Assembly (NCBI GenBank): GCA_013314815.1
Contig: JABUEY010000012.1
Location: 1 to 46,567 of the forward strand
DNA from: Syntrophobacteraceae bacterium
Lineage (GTDB): Bacteria > Desulfobacterota > Syntrophobacteria > Syntrophobacterales > Syntrophobacteraceae
Reading direction: 5' to 3'
Length of the DNA: 46,567 nt
The notes under the pieces were generated by a model. It did not search any database and was not told where the DNA came from. It was given only the letters and a program-made list of their open reading frames with translations. A program made the position numbers and the translations under genes. Of the stretch, positions 29,204-37,049 are shown one piece after another. Within the stretch, counting starts at the first letter, position 1, and each line of letters begins with the position of its first letter.

Positions 29204-29765
29204 GAGACTCTCTGGATAACCTCTCGTTCAGGAAGCCTCTGGCGGCTTCAATGCCCGCCGTCAGGGCTTTTCTATTCAGTTCCTCTGTGCCTGGCGGCAC
29301 CCGGTTCAACACGGCGGCCTCGATACTGTTCAGTGAAACGGCACCGGTCAGGGTGACAAGCGCTCCGAGTGCAATGATGTTGGCTACGATTTCCTTGCCG
29401 AATCTTTCCCGGGAAAGCTGGGTAAACGGAATGGAGATCGCGCGCGTGGTGGGCAGTTGCTTGACGAAGGTGGAGTCGACTACCAGCATGCCGTCGGGCT
29501 TCATGTCAAAAAAATAAGCATCGCATGCTTTCTGATTCATGGCCAGCAGGACGTCGGGTTTGATCGCCTTGGGGTAATCGATTTCCTCTTCACTGATCAC
29601 CACTTCCGCCTTGCTCGCGCCGCCGCGGGCTTCCGGGCCGTAGCTCTGAGTCTGGCACACATACTTGCCGTCGTGAATGCCCGCCGCCTCGGCAAGTATG
29701 ATGCCGGCAACAATCAAGCCCTGGCCGCCGGAACCACTTAAACGGATCTCGTACCTGTTCGCCAT
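29181..29765 (-). CDS. korC: 2-oxoacid:ferredoxin oxidoreductase, gamma subunit
   Basis: A 194-residue gamma subunit starting MANRYEIRLSGSGGQGLIVA. It has the family GSGGQG loop, then AEAAGIHDGKYVCQTQSYGP, EARGGASKAEVVISEEEIDY and DVLLAMNQKACDAYFFDMKP. With alpha, beta and delta subunits it forms the CoA-acylating oxidoreductase that turns a 2-oxoacid into acyl-CoA and reduces ferredoxin. The ATG at 29,765 is the only one with the family N-terminus; the open frame to 29,939 is an extension into the spacer. The kor or vor specificity cannot be told from sequence alone. Confidence 0.9.
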   Translation of the reverse strand: MANRYEIRLSGSGGQGLIVAGIILAEAAGIHDGKYVCQTQSYGPEARGGASKAEVVISEEEIDYPKAIKPDVLLAMNQKACDAYFFDMKPDGMLVVDSTFVKQLPTTRAISIPFTQLSRERFGKEIVANIIALGALVTLTGAVSLNSIEAAVLNRVPPGTEELNRKALTAGIEAARGFLNERLSRESHASFTDE

Positions 29766-29802
29766 GACCTTTCTCTTTTCCCCCGATGTCGATGCTGCAG
29801 AA

Positions 29803-30645
29803 TCATCGGATTCTGGACGGCGCCGCCCTGGCGGCCTCCCTGATCTTCCGGTATTCATGAGTATAGATCGGAAGATCCCTGTCGACCAGGATTCCGATGG
29901 TGAACCTGCCCTGCAGTTCCTCTTCCGACATGGATGCAACCTTTTCGATCTTCACGGCCGATTCTTTCTGCCGCCGCATCATCTCGACGGCGTCACCCAT
30001 AAGGTTTCTCCGCCCGTACTGGGTGTGGCAATGGCTGATGACCTCCACCACGGAGAAGCCGCGCTTCATAATCGCCTTTTCAATCAGGTCGTCGAGCAGA
30101 GAAGCATGGTAGACGGTACCACGCGCCACCATGCCGGCGCCTGCCATCACGGCGAGTTCCGCAATGGAAAAGGCGTGCTCGATATTCCCGTACAGAGCAG
30201 TCGTGGCCAGGGCTCCGTAGGGGGTCGTGGGCGAGTATTGCCCTCCCGTCATGCCGTAGATGCTGTTGTTGACCACGATTGCCGTAAGATTGAGGTTTCT
30301 CCGGGCCGCGTGGATGAAATGATTTCCCCCGATGGCTGTGGCGTCTCCGTCACCCATGATCACGATCACATGAAGCCTGGGATTGGCCAGCTTGATGCCG
30401 GTGGCAAAAGTGAGAGCTCTTCCGTGAGTCGTATGCAGGGTATTGAAGTCCACATAAACGGAAATCCTGCCCGAGCAGCCGATTCCGGATACGATGACGA
30501 TGTCGTCCTTTTCGAGGCCCGTTCGGTCGATTCCCCTGATGAGGGAGCCGAGCAGAATGCCGTTGCCGCATCCCGGGCACCAGACATGAGGAAATTTCTT
30601 GTCGTGCCTCAAGTACTTGTGAATCAACCTGGTGATCTCTGCCAT
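29803..30645 (-). CDS. korB: 2-oxoacid:ferredoxin oxidoreductase, beta subunit (TPP-binding)
   Basis: A 280-residue protein. It has FPHVWCPGCGNGILLGSLIR near the N-terminus, VSGIGCSGRISVYVDFNTLH, and the thiamine-diphosphate signature VIVIMGDGDATAIGGNHFIH with LNLTAIVVNNSIYGMTGGQY. The Gly-Asp-Gly and Asn-Asn residues bind diphosphate and Mg. The C-terminus (TIGILVDRDLPIYTHEYRKI) fits the KorB family. It stands between korA and korC, 17 and 37 bases away. Confidence 0.93.
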   Translation of the reverse strand: MAEITRLIHKYLRHDKKFPHVWCPGCGNGILLGSLIRGIDRTGLEKDDIVIVSGIGCSGRISVYVDFNTLHTTHGRALTFATGIKLANPRLHVIVIMGDGDATAIGGNHFIHAARRNLNLTAIVVNNSIYGMTGGQYSPTTPYGALATTALYGNIEHAFSIAELAVMAGAGMVARGTVYHASLLDDLIEKAIMKRGFSVVEVISHCHTQYGRRNLMGDAVEMMRRQKESAVKIEKVASMSEEELQGRFTIGILVDRDLPIYTHEYRKIREAARAAPSRIR

Positions 30646-30662
30646 GGCTGGATTCTTCCCTT

Positions 30663-31808
30663 TTACATCTTCATCAACCGGTTCAGGATTTCACCGGGCG
30701 TAATCAGCGAGCCGTCGATGCGGTTGAGAGTCTCGACGCGGGTCGCCCCCTGGTTGACTCGCTTCACTTCTCTCGACATCTGCCCCATGTTCAATTCCGG
30801 CACCAGCACTGCCTTCACCCGCCTCAACAGTGGCTCGACAATCTGGCGCGGAAAGGGCCACAAAGTGACCAGTTGAACCAAACCCGCCTTCACTCCCCGC
30901 AGCCTGGCATCCTTGACTGCCCGGCGGGCCGATCTGGCCACGGACCCATAGGCGATCACCACGATCTCGGCGTCGTCCATATGCTCCTCGCTGACCGTCT
31001 GAATGTCGAAGAAATGCTGGTTGATCTTCCTGAACAGCCGATTCATGAAGGCGACAATCTCGTCCGGGCGCTGCGTCGGAAACCCCCGCACATCGTGGAT
31101 AAGGCCCGTCACATGGCAGCGGTACCCTTCTCCGAAAGGACTCATGGGTGGGACTCCTCGGCTGTTGTCTTCGTAGGGGATGTACCAGTCCGGAGGCATG
31201 TTGGGACGAATGCGGTCCACTACTTCCACCTCTTCCTGGTGAGGTATGTAGATCTTTTCCCGGGTGTGAGCGACTACCTCGTCGGTCAGGATGATGACGG
31301 GAGTCCTGTATTTTTCGGAAAGATTGAATGCTCGCACCGTGACACTGAAACAGTCCTGGGTGGTGGATGCGGCAAGCACGATGATGGGGTGATCGCCATG
31401 GGTTCCCCAGCGGGCCTGCATCACGTCCCCCTGGCTCACGTGGGTCGGCAGCCCCGTGCTTGGACCTCCGCGCATGACGTTCACAATGACGCATGGAACT
31501 TCGGCCACGCACGCGAAGCCCAGGTTCTCCTGCATGAGGGAAAACCCGGGGCCGCTCGTCGCCGTCATGGCTTTCACCCCTGCCAGGGAGGCCCCGATGA
31601 CCGCTCCCAAACTGGCAATCTCGTCCTCCATCTGGATAAACGTGCCGTCTACGGCGGGCAGACGGTAAGACATGACCTCGCTGATTTCAGTGGCAGGAGT
31701 GATGGGATAACCGGCGAAAAAACGGCATCCGGCGGCCAGCGCCCCTTCCACGATCGCCTCGTTCCCCTGGAGGAGAACCTGGCGTCCGGGACTTTTCTTG
31801 GGAATCAA
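30663..31808 (-). CDS. korA: 2-oxoacid:ferredoxin oxidoreductase, alpha subunit
   Basis: A 381-residue alpha subunit: QVLLQGNEAIVEGALAAGCR, FFAGYPITPATEISEVMSYR, VKAMTATSGPGFSLMQENLG, PSTGLPTHVSQGDVMQARWG and GSVARSARRAVKDARLRGVK, the normal order. A TTG at 31,808, with AAGGAG 9 bases upstream, is taken as the start; TTG 31,826 is the longer alternative. The absence of ATG near the expected N-terminus is unusual and could lower expression against korB and korC. Confidence 0.92.
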   Translation of the reverse strand: MIPKKSPGRQVLLQGNEAIVEGALAAGCRFFAGYPITPATEISEVMSYRLPAVDGTFIQMEDEIASLGAVIGASLAGVKAMTATSGPGFSLMQENLGFACVAEVPCVIVNVMRGGPSTGLPTHVSQGDVMQARWGTHGDHPIIVLAASTTQDCFSVTVRAFNLSEKYRTPVIILTDEVVAHTREKIYIPHQEEVEVVDRIRPNMPPDWYIPYEDNSRGVPPMSPFGEGYRCHVTGLIHDVRGFPTQRPDEIVAFMNRLFRKINQHFFDIQTVSEEHMDDAEIVVIAYGSVARSARRAVKDARLRGVKAGLVQLVTLWPFPRQIVEPLLRRVKAVLVPELNMGQMSREVKRVNQGATRVETLNRIDGSLITPGEILNRLMKM

Positions 31809-31962
31809 GTGGGTCGGCTCCTTCAACCTGGGAAATTCCGTTCAATGACGACTGGTCAGGTCCGCTTCGATGGAGGATGAACGAAGAGGGGCTCTCACGG
31901 TCGATCAGCGGTGGATCTACGGGCGAGCGGACCCGGCGCGGGATATGCGTGCAGTTGCTCCA

Positions 31963-32295
31963 TCAATCGTTGTGTTCAGCAACCCCGTCTTTTCTCTCCT
32001 TGAGAGGCCGAACACTGATGGCGAAGTCCGGGCAATGAAGTTCACACCAGCCGCAACCGGTGCAACGGCTCGAGTCCTCGACAAAGGGAGAACCTTCTTC
32101 ATCGAGTTGAATGCAATGCCTCGGGCAGAACGCGGCGCAAATGCCGCACGCCTTGCACCAGTCTCTGAAGATGTCTATCTGGAACCTTTTTCGGCCGCCG
32201 TCCTGTTTTCCGGCATCTTTGTTTCCCTGAGCGGCCTGCGGGATTTTCGGCTCTTGTCGGTCCTGCGCTCCCGCGGTTTCTGAATCGTCGTTCAT
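31963..32295 (-). CDS. korD: Ferredoxin-type delta subunit with two 4Fe-4S clusters
   Basis: A 110-residue protein. Its C-terminal 70 residues hold two CxxCxxCxxxCP motifs: DWCKACGICAAFCPRHCIQL and SRCTGCGWCELHCPDFAISV. They pass electrons from the TPP site to free ferredoxin. The N-terminal 40 residues are a charged linker (QEPKIPQAAQGNKDAGKQDG). It is the first gene of korDABC-surE, 154 bases before korA. The start is placed at 32,295 after GGAGGAGAG. Confidence 0.88.
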   Translation of the reverse strand: MNDDSETAGAQDRQEPKIPQAAQGNKDAGKQDGGRKRFQIDIFRDWCKACGICAAFCPRHCIQLDEEGSPFVEDSSRCTGCGWCELHCPDFAISVRPLKERKDGVAEHND

Positions 32296-32557
32296 CTCTC
32301 CTCCAGCCATGGCACCTTTACCGTTGGTCGACCTTTTCAAAGTATAATGAATTTAGCCCGGTAAACAAAGCCCAACCTTTCCGGAGCATTCATCCATTTT
32401 TCCGGAAAGAAATCAAAGGACTGCTTGGGGAAAGGGGGCAGATTTCTCTTTCCATGTCATGAGAGGCCGGGTAAAGTATGGTCCGCTTCAGATGGCATTC
32501 CGCCACGCGACCACTCGACCTTTCGTGCGGTACAGGTTGTCAAGGCAGGATGAGGGC

Positions 32558-33487
32558 ATGGTTTCCGAACGAGCAGTCGAAGTGTTCATCGAGGAAAATA
32601 CCCCCCGGGACGGGATTCAGAACGAGGCCGTGCCGTTCACGATCGAGGAACGCGTCCACCTCGTGGACGGCCTTTCGGAATGCGGCTTCAGGCGTATCCA
32701 GATCGGTTCGTTCGTCGACCCGCGCAGGCTGCCTCAGATGGCTCACACCGAGGAGGTGTGCGAGCGGATCCGCCACAGGCAGGGAGTGGTCTATTCGGTC
32801 CTGGTTCTGAACAGGAAAGGGCTTGCACGGGCTCTCGCCTGCGGGATCAAACACCTGTCTGTGTATGTGTCCGCCAGCGAAACGCACAGCAGGAAGAACG
32901 CGGGGTGTTCCGTCGGCGACGCCATGGCGGAGGTGCTGGGTTTGATCCAGGAGGCGAAAGGGAAGGGGTTGAGTGTTCGCGCCGGGGTCATGAATGCATT
33001 CGGGTGCCGCTTCGAGGGGCACGTGCCTCCGGAAGTTGTCGTAAAGATGGTGAAACGATTCATCGTGCATGGAGCTGATGAAATCAGCCTGGCAGATACT
33101 CCGGGAGTCGGCCGCCCGGAAACGGTCACGGATCTGGTCCGCAGGACAAAAGACGCCTGCGATGCTCCCGTTTCATTGCATCTGCACGATTCGTCGGGAA
33201 TCGGATTGGCCAATGTGCGGGCTGCGTGGAAGGCGGGAGTCAAGTCGTTTGATTCCAGCTGTGGAGGCCTGGGGGGATGTCCCTTCGTTCCCTCGGCTCC
33301 CGGGAATATACCCACGGAGGACCTGGTGCACCTGTTCGAATCCATGGGCGTCGAGACGGGGATATCTCCTTCCATGCTTTCCTCGGTCGTTCAGGAGCTC
33401 GAACGGAAACTTGGGCGGCCCCTGGGCAGTAGACACTGCGGACTGGAGGCGGACGGTCTGCACGCCCCCGGCACGCTTCTGGAGTAA
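32558..33487 (+). CDS. HMG-CoA lyase-like enzyme (HMGL/DRE-TIM family)
   Basis: A 309-residue TIM-barrel lyase. The start MVSERAVEVFIEENTPRDGI has the RDG(I/L)QNE active-site motif (Arg and Asp contact metal and substrate). Further on are GFRRIQIGSFVDPRRLPQMA, YVSASETHSRKNAGCSVGDA and ISLADTPGVGRPETVTDLVR. VSLHLHDSSGIGLANVRAAW and FDSSCGGLGGCPFVPSAPGN follow; the latter contains the conserved Cys of the GLGGCP loop. It would split HMG-CoA into acetyl-CoA and acetoacetate, the last step of leucine breakdown, or act on a related hydroxyacyl-CoA. Divergent from korDABC, with a 262-base gap. Confidence 0.88.
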   Translation: MVSERAVEVFIEENTPRDGIQNEAVPFTIEERVHLVDGLSECGFRRIQIGSFVDPRRLPQMAHTEEVCERIRHRQGVVYSVLVLNRKGLARALACGIKHLSVYVSASETHSRKNAGCSVGDAMAEVLGLIQEAKGKGLSVRAGVMNAFGCRFEGHVPPEVVVKMVKRFIVHGADEISLADTPGVGRPETVTDLVRRTKDACDAPVSLHLHDSSGIGLANVRAAWKAGVKSFDSSCGGLGGCPFVPSAPGNIPTEDLVHLFESMGVETGISPSMLSSVVQELERKLGRPLGSRHCGLEADGLHAPGTLLE

Positions 33488-33725
33488 AGACGACGATCCT
33501 TCGCTTCTTTTATTGCGGAATGTCGAGTGACGACGTTGACGTTTCTAAGAATCATGATTCCCTTTAGATCGTAAGCCCTTGGATGGAACGATTCGTCGTC
33601 CGGATGTGTGGATGAAGGCAGGGGCTTGGTCTGTTCGAGTGGATGAGGGAAAAAGCGGGGATATGCCTGGGATCGGGAATGCCGGGGATGGGGTGAATGT
33701 GTGGAATGGAAGGAAAGGAGAAGAC

Positions 33726-34250
33726 ATGCCTTCGAGTTCTGCCATAAAGTGGATCTTGCTGCTGGGGTTGTTGTTCGTTGCTTCGTCTTGCAGTACCTTC
33801 AGTTTTCCCCCTCTTTCTCATGAACCGGTAAGGCTGGTCAGCCTTCAGATGCCCGATGTCGTCAGGGAAGAACTGCCCTACGATGCCATTCTGACCTACA
33901 ACGCGGACGAAGAACCGGAGTTCAAGAATGTCTGTTTCAGGTGGATGGCGGAGCAGATCTACACTCGATCGCCTTCACTGTACTGCTATTCCGCGGAAGA
34001 CTGGAGTACCCAGCGACTGGATCCCACGTGCGTCGATTCCCTTGAGGATCTCAAGGGGCAGACTTCCCCCGTTTTCTGTGTAGGCAGGGAGAATATGAGG
34101 CTGGACTACCGGGGCCGGTTGATCGTAAGATTTCATCCAAGAGATGTGAAGCCTGTTCACAACAGGCTGGAGTGTTACGTCGAATACTACCAGGATGGCA
34201 AACTTCTGAGGACCAACAGGGTCAGCGCCCGTGTTGCCGTCGAGCGGTAA
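33726..34250 (+). CDS. Lipoprotein of unknown function
   Basis: A 174-residue protein with a signal peptide and lipobox (MPSSSAIKWILLLGLLFVAS, SCSTF, lipidated Cys about residue 22). The mature part is rich in aromatics and Cys (FKNVCFRWMAEQIYTRSPSL, YCYSAEDWSTQ, LDPTCVDSLEDLKGQTSPVF, CVGRENMRLDYRGRLIVRFH). It may be an Ig-like periplasmic domain. AAGGAG lies before ATG 33,726. Convergent with the next gene. Confidence 0.75.
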   Translation: MPSSSAIKWILLLGLLFVASSCSTFSFPPLSHEPVRLVSLQMPDVVREELPYDAILTYNADEEPEFKNVCFRWMAEQIYTRSPSLYCYSAEDWSTQRLDPTCVDSLEDLKGQTSPVFCVGRENMRLDYRGRLIVRFHPRDVKPVHNRLECYVEYYQDGKLLRTNRVSARVAVER

Positions 34251-34295
34251 ACGGTCTATCGAAGAATCCACCAGGAGGTTCCGCGGGGCCTGCTT

Positions 34296-34910
34296 TTACG
34301 CTCCATGTCTCGTCCAGACCACCGCAAGAGCTTTTGCGGGCTCCGAACTCAAACGCCTGAAGCTGTGACTCAGATCGGATTCGATGTAGATGCTGTCTCC
34401 CTGCTCCAATATCTCCACGCGATCGACGGTTCGAAATTCAAGGCGCCCCTCCATCACATAAATGAATTCCTCCCCTTCGTGGCTCATGAAGACCATTTGT
34501 TCCGAGTCCTGAACGGGGAATTCCACAAGGAAAGGTTCCATGTTCTTGTGAGTCTTCTTGGTTTCCAGTGCGGTGTAGATGTAATGCACCTTGCCTTTAT
34601 CCTGGTGAGGACGACGGTCGACCGTCACCCGCTCCTCCCGCCTGGTAATGGATATCTTGTCCGCCCCGCTTTCGTCTTCAAAAAAATGAGCCATGCTGAC
34701 GTTCAACCCCCTGGCGAGCCTCATCAGCGTCGGCACGGGGGGGATCACCCGGTTGTTTTCAATCTGGGAAAGAAACGGCTTGGAAAGCCCTGTTCTCGCC
34801 GCAAGATCCTGGAGAGTGAACTTGTTCTTCTGTCGGAGTTCCCGCACCTTGTTGCCGATCTTGAGAGCCTTGAGGGCAAGGTTGATATCGGTGTCGCCGG
34901 TCTGTGCCAT
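34296..34910 (-). CDS. XRE-cupin transcriptional regulator
   Basis: A 204-residue regulator. Residues about 12-70 are an XRE helix-turn-helix (KIGNKVRELRQKNKFTLQDL, AARTGLSKPFLSQIENNRVI). Residues about 125-200 are a cupin (MVFMSHEGEEFIYVMEGRLE, FRTVDRVEILEQGDSIYIES, DLSHSFRRL). Cupin parts in this group sense small metabolites. The start at 34,910 has GAGGAGACAAG before it. The target is not obvious; no operator was identified nearby. Confidence 0.88.
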   Translation of the reverse strand: MAQTGDTDINLALKALKIGNKVRELRQKNKFTLQDLAARTGLSKPFLSQIENNRVIPPVPTLMRLARGLNVSMAHFFEDESGADKISITRREERVTVDRRPHQDKGKVHYIYTALETKKTHKNMEPFLVEFPVQDSEQMVFMSHEGEEFIYVMEGRLEFRTVDRVEILEQGDSIYIESDLSHSFRRLSSEPAKALAVVWTRHGA

Positions 34911-35376
34911 CTTGTCTCCTCGCTTTTTCCCGAAGTCCCGTTCACTCGAACCGCCTGCCTGCGCTCTACAGTGTACGAGCGGGAACCGGATCACGATCAT
35001 CCCCATGCGTATTAAGCGATTGTAAACTAAGTTTCGCCAGATAAAAATAACAAATGCGCATCAGGCAGTCTCAGGGACGGGGTGGAGAAGAAAAGCTTCT
35101 CCATAAAAGCCTACCCTCAGAGAACCTTTCCTCCGTCGAACACCCACACAACAAGGTGTTCCACACAGCAACATCATTGCCTCTACAGCGAGATCTGCGC
35201 TCAGGCTGGATTCCCGCCTTTGCGGGAATGAGGTTGTTTAGCCTGACAAAGGCAGGCAGTGTTTGGGTGTCCCTTCGGGTGAGCAAGCAACGCGGGAGTA
35301 TCTCCCGGGGGGGTCGCGGGAGCAGGCGATTCCGGAGGATACTCCTGCGGGCGGGTCTGGTGGACGATACCGACTG
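34911..35376. other. Intergenic region with chromosomal REP-like repeats
   Basis: About 470 bases between two minus-strand genes. Beyond the palindrome at 35,210-35,229 it holds GC-rich repeated words (CGGGAGTATCTCCCGG, GGAGGATACTCCTGCGGG). No gene is supported. Confidence 0.5.
35210..35229. repeat. REP-like palindrome ATTCCCGC-CTTT-GCGGGAAT
   Basis: A perfect 8-bp inverted repeat with a 4-base loop, the widely spread chromosomal GGATTCCCGC type. Partial copies occur near 46,290 and 46,430. It differs from the GTAGG-ended repeats of the prophage. Confidence 0.75.
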
Positions 35377-35922
35377 TCAGAACCTGTCGCGATGAGTGAA
35401 TTCGGAGATCTCTTTTCTCTTGGGAGCCCCCGATCCACGGGCCGGGTATCCGATGGGAATGAGTGTGACCAGTTCGTACCCCGCGGGGACTCCAAGGATC
35501 TGCCCCGCCTTGTCGTGGTCGAACAACCCGACGATCACGGTTCCCAGGCCCAGGTCGTGTGCGGCAAGGCAGAGACTCTGGGTAGCGAGCCCAAGATCGA
35601 ACATGAACCAGTCACCGAACTTGGTGGTTACCTGTTCTTTGTAATAGCCGGAAATGTTCAGTCGGCCGCAGACGGCCAGGACCACCGGCGCCTCGACGAT
35701 GGCCTTTGACGCGGGATTTCCCTTGCCCATCGTTTCTTGGAGTTTCGATTTGATTTCCTGGTTCCTGACGATGATCAGTTCCCAGCATTGTGTGTTGGCC
35801 CACGAAGGAGTCCACTTTACGGCCTCCAGCACCTGGTTGAGCACATCTTCGGGGATGTCTTTTTCCTGAAGAAAATTACGGATGCTTCGCCTTTCCTTGA
35901 TGATCTGCATCAATTCGCCCAT
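35377..35922 (-). CDS. Nitroreductase family protein
   Basis: A 181-residue flavoprotein: MGELMQIIKERRSIRNFLQE with the FMN-binding RRSIRNF, then LEAVKWTPSWANTQCWELII, GDWFMFDLGLATQSLCLAAH, DLGLGTVIVGLFDHDKAGQI and YELVTLIPIGYPARGSGAPK. It fits the single-domain FMN nitroreductases that reduce nitro compounds, enones or quinones with NAD(P)H; the natural substrate is unknown. AGGAGG precedes ATG 35,922. Monocistronic. Confidence 0.9.
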   Translation of the reverse strand: MGELMQIIKERRSIRNFLQEKDIPEDVLNQVLEAVKWTPSWANTQCWELIIVRNQEIKSKLQETMGKGNPASKAIVEAPVVLAVCGRLNISGYYKEQVTTKFGDWFMFDLGLATQSLCLAAHDLGLGTVIVGLFDHDKAGQILGVPAGYELVTLIPIGYPARGSGAPKRKEISEFTHRDRF

Positions 35923-36020
35923 GGTTTTCCTCCTTGACCTGGTTGATGTATTCATGAAATGTACGGGTCAGCCCGGGTTTTCACGGGCAGGAAACGTCGA
36001 CGCGCGCGGGTTCGCGGTTG

Positions 36021-36827
36021 TCATTCTTTCACAGTCTCTGGAAATGGACAAGAGCCTGGAGGATGGAGCCACGGGGAAAGAAGCGGCCTGAGTTCAGTCC
36101 AGTTCCAGGGGGGAGCGGGTGAATCCGGGTGAAAGGAAGCGAGCCAGGGCCAGGAGCGGGGGAGAGGGGATAGGATTCGGATGCGTTCTTTGCTGACCGG
36201 GTGATCCACGGCGAGTTCCCTGGCTAGAAGAGCGATCTGCTTTTGCGGCAGCGCCGCGGAGGCTCCATAGCGCAGATCCCCGGCAACGGGATGTCCCAGG
36301 TGAGCGAACTGGGCTCGAATCTGGTGATGTCTTCCTGTTTCCAGATCCACCTCGATCAGGCTCAAACGCCGCTCCGGGTCGTAATCCAGGAGCGAAAACG
36401 AAAGGACGGCTTCCCGGCTGCCGGGAGTCGGCGTGTTCAGAACACGGGTCGATCTTCCCTCGATCCTTTCCAGGTGGTGCACGACCCGGCCCGACGCCTG
36501 TCGGATCTTGCCTTCCAAGACGGCCAGGTATGTCTTCCTGACCGTCTTGGCCCGGAACTGCAGGCTGAGGCGCCCGGCCGCCTTGGATGTCCGGCAGAAA
36601 AGTACGACTCCTGCAACGGGGCGGTCCAGACGGTGGATCATTCCGAGAAATACATTGCCGGGTTTTGCGTATCGATCCTTTAACCAGGCCCTGGCGAGTT
36701 CGAGCAGAGATTCTTCTCCCGTGCGATCTCCTTGAACAAGCAGTCCCGCTGGTTTATATAGACCGAGCAGGTGGTTGTCTTCATAGAGAACAGGCCACGA
36801 TGGATGGTAGAAAAAGTTGCTCCCCAT
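36021..36827 (-). CDS. RluA-family RNA pseudouridine synthase
   Basis: A 268-residue protein. The catalytic motif is in GMIHRLDRPVAGVVLFCRTS (HRLDxxxSG type, with Asp nucleophile; the usual Ser after the motif is replaced by Ala-Gly here). Then comes FRAKTVRKTYLAVLEGKIRQ and IEVDLETGRHHQIRAQFAHL with GHPVAGDLRYGA. It has no S4 domain. The frame is open to 37,022, but residues before MGSNFFYHPSWPVLYEDNHL do not look conserved; the start at 36,827 is inferred. Divergent from the methyltransferase gene. Confidence 0.85.
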   Translation of the reverse strand: MGSNFFYHPSWPVLYEDNHLLGLYKPAGLLVQGDRTGEESLLELARAWLKDRYAKPGNVFLGMIHRLDRPVAGVVLFCRTSKAAGRLSLQFRAKTVRKTYLAVLEGKIRQASGRVVHHLERIEGRSTRVLNTPTPGSREAVLSFSLLDYDPERRLSLIEVDLETGRHHQIRAQFAHLGHPVAGDLRYGASAALPQKQIALLARELAVDHPVSKERIRILSPLPRSWPWLASFHPDSPAPPWNWTELRPLLSPWLHPPGSCPFPETVKE

Positions 36828-37049
36828 TTCTGCTTTCTCGACCTGTCTGGTTCGTTCGGGTGCGTATCGGCCGCTGAGACTGCCCGATGCAATGCGATCG
36901 AGGAGACGGTTTTCCAGGGTCTGTGCGCAGATGTCACCGCCGGCCGTCCCGCTGGGTTTGGCCAGGCTTTCCAACCAACCAGGTAAGGCATTGTGCGAAT
37001 AAAAGGCGTTATCCCGACCCACACCTCCACCGGACCCGGCCCGGAAGCA

